From Dactylonectria macrodidyma (Eukaryota; Ascomycota; Sordariomycetes; Hypocreales; Nectriaceae), in the NCBI GenBank assembly GCA_020744425.1, contig JAGMUV010000007.1, positions 1,426,001 through 1,490,000 on the forward strand: a stretch of 64,000 nt of DNA, in the 5' to 3' direction. Position numbers and translations under genes: made by a program. The notes under the pieces were generated by a model that saw only the letters and a list, made by a program, of their open reading frames with translations, was not told the origin of the DNA and ran no database searches. This document shows, in pieces, positions 58,601 through 64,000 of the stretch. Position 1 is the stretch's first letter; each line of letters begins with the position of its first letter.

Positions 58601-61600
58601 TCAGGACCCTCGGATGACAGAACCCAACACCAGGTAACTCTGTTTGCGCACGTGCTAGCTCGACTTTTGGATCGAGCCTGGTAGGAAGCATCACGATCAC
58701 AGCCGTGGGGCGACTTCTTCTAGACGGACTGGGAGGACGTAACTTACTCCGTATGGGCGTACAGAATTAGTAGTCAACCGCCGATCTCTACGAAACATGG
58801 CCTTCAACCTGTCCGGCTTTCTTGTTATGCTTTGTTGGCCACAGCGCACAAGTGGCCCAATCAATTGACTTATTATTGTCTTAGTATCGGTCTCGGCGTG
58901 ATGCTGAGACAGAGCTGACGTTCGGAGTGTTTATGAACGCGCGGACGTCCATATACAAAGTTAGTTAGGAGGCATATAGATGAGGATGCAAGGTGAGGCC
59001 GGCGGGATTGAGCGTGTACGACGTCGCGCAAGAGCGCAAGGGGCCATCTGGGGTACAGCGCTGGTTGACCCAGGCGTGCATATGTGTGCCATTGCCGTGC
59101 ATTACGACCCCTCAGCCCCCCCTGGCCCCTGGCATAACGGATGAATTATCACTGCGCGCCTCACGTACTTGGCCCCAGCTTGATATCGTCTGGTAGGTAC
59201 GGATATGGTGTTCAGATATGTGTGGGTGATGGGCCTTTTCGTCCGTGCCAATCCATTGGTCATGTCGCCTTACGTGTCTGCGTGAAAAAAGGTGATGGAA
59301 CGGGCTGATCTTGCAGTTGCTTGATCAATAACCGGAGCATATCAGAACTCCCCGGGTATCGTCCGCCCTCCCCGGGCGAATTGAGGGATGTGATGACCGG
59401 AGCAGGCGAGAATTCAACAGCAACAGGGAGCAAACTGCATGTCAATAGGGTTTTTCGGTGCTGCCGGGCGAGGCTGTGAGATGTGATCCAAGGATTCCGA
59501 ATGAAGGATGTGATATATCAGGATAAAACGGGACAAGATTGGCTGAGCCAGTGTCGGTTGACGTTGGCCCTGACAGTGATCCTGACATTGACCCCCTGCT
59601 GGGCTCTCGCTTCCACCCATGGCTGCCACATCGTACATGACATCCACCAGTACGACGTAGTATTTGTAGAATGGTCGCATCACACTCGGAGGAACATGGC
59701 TTTGCATTGCGCATGTGTTATTTTCACATGATATCAATATTGGGCAGACAGGCAGGCCGTGCTGAATCGAACTCGAGAATGGTGGCCCAAGTTGGCCTTG
59801 GTGCCATTGAGGCCCGTCATCCCGCAGCAGCAGTAGGGAGAAGTGGTGCGTGCTTGATGACATTCAGAGACATACAGCAATAGCCTGTATGATGTGGCTA
59901 TTCGAGTCCCAGTTCTCTGGACCTGGACCTTGCTCACTGCGGTAGGGCCATGGGGACTTTGAGTGATGGAGGCAGGGGGCCCAGGGAGGGGAGGGGAAGG
60001 CTTGAGAATCATTGACATGAAATCTCGATATTGCTTTTGTCAAGCACAAGGAAAACACGAGGACCCTCTTTGTGCTCTGGAGGTCAGCCGATGCTGACCT
60101 CTATCCCGTCTGGGAGGGAAGAGAATCGACAAGAGCGGGCCAAAGCTTGCCAGGCCCACCTCTGAGCACACTGAGTACGTAGACGGCCGCTGGAGCGTTG
60201 ATGTCCGTTTGATCGACAGAGTTAAAAGGGTCACAGCGATGGACAGGTGATTCCTGAAGATGTGAATCAGGAGCATGGCTTGCATGGTTCAGCCATATGA
60301 TATCCATCTGCATGTGTGCGGCGGTTCAACTCTTGTTGATCATCAGCACAACGTTCAAGCGTCCCAATGTCCACAGTGAAATGGGCAAGCGACGAGGCTC
60401 AAGCGGCCTCAGGCCCGCATAAGCTGTGCAGTGTGCCAGGTAGCCAGGCATCTTCCTTGTGAACTCGTGTTGTGTGCGTGCTTGTGGAAAGATGCTCCGT
60501 CTGGTTCGGGGTTGGATCATCGAGGAGGAAATTACAGGCCCCAGAAGAGACCGGGCCTGCTATTGGGCCCGCTGGAAAGGGAAATCCCAGAGGAATCCTT
60601 GGGCGGTCTAGCGGCCTTAGCGGATACCATCAGGGGAGCTTTCCCGGAGAGTGCGCTGTGCCCTCTATTGGCCCCTCGAGGCCCCTCTTTTCTCTCTCGT
60701 CCTCTGGAGCCTAGAGGAGACCGCAGGAGCTTTGTGAGTGCCTGGAACTGCTCACCTCAGGCACTAGAAATTACCTAAGGTAGGTAAGGAAGCTTTTGCC
60801 TGCCTCAACAACCTTCACACTACAGCACGTCTGGCCCGACCATCACGACTACCGCCGTTTCAACATCCCCACCTTATTGCAGAAACGCGGCCAAAGCACA
60901 ACTCCCACCACAAACCGCGCTGCTACTATTACAGTGCAACAAGGTAGGTACGTAGCATCTATCCGTCCGGCTGTCTTCATACTGCGGGTGCCGGGACTCG
61001 ACTTCAAGGTTACAAGCTGCCAGTTGGGTGGACGAGCAGGGGCGAGGCCATCCGGGGACCTAGTCTATCACAGTCAAGGCTACCGACTTTGGTACGGTAG
61101 GCTAAGCTCAGCCAGGCCAGCGCCCCTTGTCCGTCGAGTCGAATTGAGAGATGGGCACCGCTATGGCCGAGGACAGGAATCGGGAAACGAGAAACAAGAG
61201 AGACATGACGGCACGGCACTCGAACCGCATTAAAACAAGTCGAATCACAAGATCGTGGCCTAAGACGATGCGAGACGAGTCAAACCGAGTCGAGACGGGT
61301 CAAGATGGTCAAGGCCAACTAATGTTCCATCTGGCATGCGTGTGAGCATCTTGGTTGGCTATTCAATGCGGCCTCTGTCAAGCCTCATGTGAGTAGTCGA
61401 AATGTGATGCTCCCAACCAACTCTTGTCGTCTCCTTTCGCCTTTCGCCCTTGTTGGTATCCCATCTCCGCGTCGCCCCTCCCCATCTCCCCCTCCATCTC
61501 CAATCGTCAGTCATCAAGCCTCGTCGACCCTTAATCAAACAGCCATGCCCATCCTCTCGGGTCTCCGGCCTCGCTCCACCTTCCCGCGGCCCTGCCCAAC

Positions 61601-63208
61601 GAGCCCCCATCCTTTGGCCTTACTTTGCTGGGGTCCATGTCTAATGTCCTCTCGCCCCTGCCGCCTCCGCCGGTACGTACCGGGCTCTTCAGACGTGGGT
61701 ATTCATACTACTGCTGCATGTTCTTCGTCCTGCAGCTGTCGACTCTACCGGAGCTATCGCAGTCCCCTCCACTCCTCCGCAGCTTTTCTCATTGCTCAGC
61801 TTGCCCTGCCCTGGCTCTGGCTCTGGCTCTGGCTCTGGCGTGGTCGACGGCGAACGCCCAGACAAGTGGATACATAACAGGGTCCTGGGTCTTTGCGCCC
61901 GCGCATGCTCTGATCGCCTTTTGGCACTTCTAGTTTCCCGCGTCATCTCTACCAGAGCAGAAAGACTGCTTCTCCTACTCTTGCTCCCTACTTCCTCTCT
62001 CTCCCAAGTCGCTTCCTTTGGCCTGGACTGGTGCTGGTGCTGTTCTCCGATGCTCCTTTCCGGCCCTCCGAACATCCATTCCCACGACATCTCTCTCTGC
62101 TTCTCGCACACGTCTCGTCGCATCACTTCCTTCTGAAGAGGCAATGACGCACCGATTGCCTGGAAGCCCGTGAGTGTCGAGGTTGGATTGCAGCGCTAAA
62201 ACCTCCGCGCCTTTCTCTTGGTGAGTTACTCGGACCAGGGCGTAGACCGTGATGCCTCTGGCGTGGTCACCAGCCCTCTCTCTTTTGCTGTCGCTGCATG
62301 TCATTCCCCTATTCTTAGGGTCTGCGCATTGCAGTCCCGTATGTCTAGGTGATGTAAGGCTGACATTGTTCAGTTTGCGAACTTGCGTGTGTGATTTATA
62401 TATCTATTTCTTGGACAGATATCTACCCAGGTAGCTTTCCTTCATATGTCCTGTTGAGCGAAGGACGACCCAACCGTCAGGATCTTTGGATCCCACTTAC
62501 ACGATCACGATCAAACGCGCCTTCAACACGACACGCCCTACCTTAACAGTCTCGAATCGACGGTAGACCCCGCACGGCCGACCCATTGAGCGCATTGACT
62601 TGCCCACGATCTCGTCCATCACCAGCCTCGTCTCTTTTCTTAGCCCACGTCTCAGAAACGGGAATTTCTGACTATATATACCATTCTCTCCAAGGTATGC
62701 GGTGCCAGACTTGAATCACCCCACGAAATCGAGAAGCCCTTGAGTGATCGGCGGTTCTGGGCCACGATTGACGCTGACTCGGACGTGTGTCGCAGGCAGT
62801 CTCTGGTTTGAATTCAAGCGCCTTGTCCAGTAATTTTGCTTGTAAGACCACCCTCAACTCTGCCTCGTATCCATTGGATCATCAATCTCAAGGCATCCTT
62901 GTGTATATTGGTCACGTTGCTTTGGCAGGATGCTGACTTTGGGGCGGGGAATAGTGCTTCATTGACATCACATCATTTCAACGGGAAACGTTTTCTGTCA
63001 GTTCCGGTTTTGTCGTCATACATGTACAGGGGCTCCCGTGGTTGCATATATCCCCCCATTGCTTCGTACAACGTGGCTTGGCCTGAAACTGCAAAGCTCT
63101 GTCAGTTGAACCAGGCCGGACATTTCATGCCACACTCCGTTATCGACAGTTCGTTTGCGTTGACGACTGTCATTGATTCTTGAGCAAAAAAAAGCATCAT
63201 CCGTCAAG
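55693..63208. other. 7.5-kb intergenic region, no gene seen
   Basis: Largest gap in the window. Frames are short or low-complexity. Contains TACTCCGTA (58745-58753), a TACGTA-rich patch (57540-57590) and a GGCTCT tandem repeat (61811-61838). The last 1-2 kb are pyrimidine-rich with short repeats and may be promoter and leader of the coiled-coil gene. Confidence 0.55.
61811..61838. repeat. CTGGCT hexamer tandem repeat
   Basis: Four consecutive CTGGCT units plus a partial one, in non-coding DNA upstream of the coiled-coil gene. Confidence 0.8.
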
Positions 63209-64000
63209 ATGGGTGCCTGGGAGACGGATGATGAGTACCTCAGCGGTCCGGCAGCGACGTCACTGCCAACGCCACAGGACACGCCATACCGAACCCCATC
63301 TAGAACCTCGAGAAGATCCCGACGCTCCGTTACGCCGCCAGGCAAGGGTAACTCGCCGCCCCCAATGCCGAGCGAAAAGGGCTCCAAAAGATCCTCGAGG
63401 GACATCACCACAGATGAGACTATCAGCATCTTGGATCCTCGGCGATTCACACCCACGTTGCATGCCAACTTGGTATCGGAGATTTTAAACCTTCGCAGAG
63501 ACCAAGAAGAGAAGCTTCGTCAGATTGAGACGTTGGAAACATCCCTTCAGACAACAAGGGAAGAGAGAGAAACGCTGCAAGAGAACCTGGTGAATACGGG
63601 CAAAGAGAGTCGGTCTTTGAAGCGACAACTCTCTCTCTTGGAAGGGGGGACCTCATCAGCCTTGGGCGAGTTGGCTCGGGAAAGGGACGATGCCGTTGAA
63701 TCGATAGCCGATGTCAGAAAGCGACTTGACGCTGCACAGAAGAAGATCCGAACCCAAGAGGAAGATTCCCAGAGAGTCCATGATCTACTAGCGCAGGAAA
63801 AGGACGAATGGGAAGAGGAGAAACGGAAGTATGAGCGCAAGATTCATGTTGCTGAGAGTCGCCTCAAGCTCGTACTGGATGAAGTGGCTGCGTTTCAAGC
63901 AGCCCAGGCTCAGAATGCTGCGGCTGGTCATGAGAGCGAGGTCGAAGAGAGTGGCCGGGAAAACGATGCGGCAAGCGTTAGGACGATGAGTATGACCAAC
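63209..64000 (+). CDS. Coiled-coil protein, probably ApsA/Num1-like cortical anchor (5' part only)
   Basis: The frame is open to the window end: 264 codons from ATG at 63209. The first about 75 residues are Ser/Arg/Pro-rich and disordered (MGAWETDDEYLSGP, RTPSRTSRRSRRSVTPP). Then DETISILDPRRFTPTLHANL introduces a long coiled coil rich in Glu/Lys/Arg/Gln (LRRDQEEKLRQIETLE, SLKRQLSLLEGGTSSALGEL, EEEKRKYERKIHVAESRLK). I recognise this arrangement from fungal ApsA/NumA, the large cortical protein with a C-terminal PH domain that anchors dynein for nuclear migration. The PH domain lies outside the window, so the call rests on the N-terminus only. Alternative: another fungal coiled-coil morphogenesis protein. 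Confidence 0.6.
   Translation, partial: MGAWETDDEYLSGPAATSLPTPQDTPYRTPSRTSRRSRRSVTPPGKGNSPPPMPSEKGSKRSSRDITTDETISILDPRRFTPTLHANLVSEILNLRRDQEEKLRQIETLETSLQTTREERETLQENLVNTGKESRSLKRQLSLLEGGTSSALGELARERDDAVESIADVRKRLDAAQKKIRTQEEDSQRVHDLLAQEKDEWEEEKRKYERKIHVAESRLKLVLDEVAAFQAAQAQNAAAGHESEVEESGRENDAASVRTMSMTN

Overview
The window is filamentous-ascomycete nuclear DNA. Genes are spliced with short introns (about 50-60 bp, a few 97-140 bp) that have GTRNGT-type donors and CTAAC/CTGAC-like branch sites. The proteins are typical of Pezizomycotina: a CCG-6-like cell-wall protein, a class III-like chitin synthase, an Opy2-like HOG anchor, a ras-2-type GTPase and the N-terminus of an ApsA/Num1-like cortical protein. 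The overall look suggests a Sordariomycete, probably Hypocreales; the genus cannot be fixed from sequence alone. Sixteen protein-coding genes are supported, two of them cut by the window edges. I found no tRNA, rRNA, CRISPR array, transposase or secondary-metabolite cluster.

Layout. 1-6.2 kb: a propionyl/acetyl-CoA synthetase (cut at its 3' end) and a small GPI-anchored CCG-6-like protein, both on the minus strand. 6.2-12.4 kb: a long non-coding stretch. 12.4-17.2 kb: a quinone oxidoreductase convergent with a dienelactone hydrolase, which is in turn divergent from RFA1/RPA70; MluI cell-cycle box cores lie in that shared promoter. 18.6-20.4 kb: a DHA1-type MFS transporter. 20.6-30.1 kb: four minus-strand genes in tandem, transcribed in the order chitin synthase, UBC12 (NEDD8 E2), ketol-acid reductoisomerase, threonine dehydratase/serine racemase-like enzyme. 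30-35.2 kb: a 5.2 kb divergent intergenic region. 35.3-36.6 kb: OPY2-like. 40.8-42.4 kb: gamma-glutamyl phosphate reductase, with a perfect Gcn4/CPC1 site upstream. 45.2-46.0 kb: RAS2. 46-52.8 kb: non-coding DNA rich in short palindromes. 52.8-55.7 kb: a haloacid dehalogenase-like enzyme divergent from a six-helix membrane protein. 55.7-63.2 kb: non-coding. 63.2 kb to the end: the N-terminus of a coiled-coil protein, probably ApsA/Num1.

How the genes fit together. Most are conserved housekeeping or morphogenesis genes, not an accessory island. Two threads stand out. One is amino-acid and acyl-CoA metabolism (KARI next to a threonine/serine dehydratase-like gene; PRO2 with a CPC1-type site; propionyl-CoA synthetase). 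The other is polarity, cell wall and signalling (chitin synthase, OPY2, RAS2, ApsA-like), whose upstream regions are unusually long (5-7.5 kb). The most unusual signals are in the non-coding DNA: a cluster of nine GGTACC palindromes upstream of RAS2, a 30-bp and a 24-bp perfect palindrome, a recurring 9-mer TACTCCGTA, and long homopolymers. I see no convincing new multi-gene system. Exon coordinates were derived by eye from splice signals and frame continuity.
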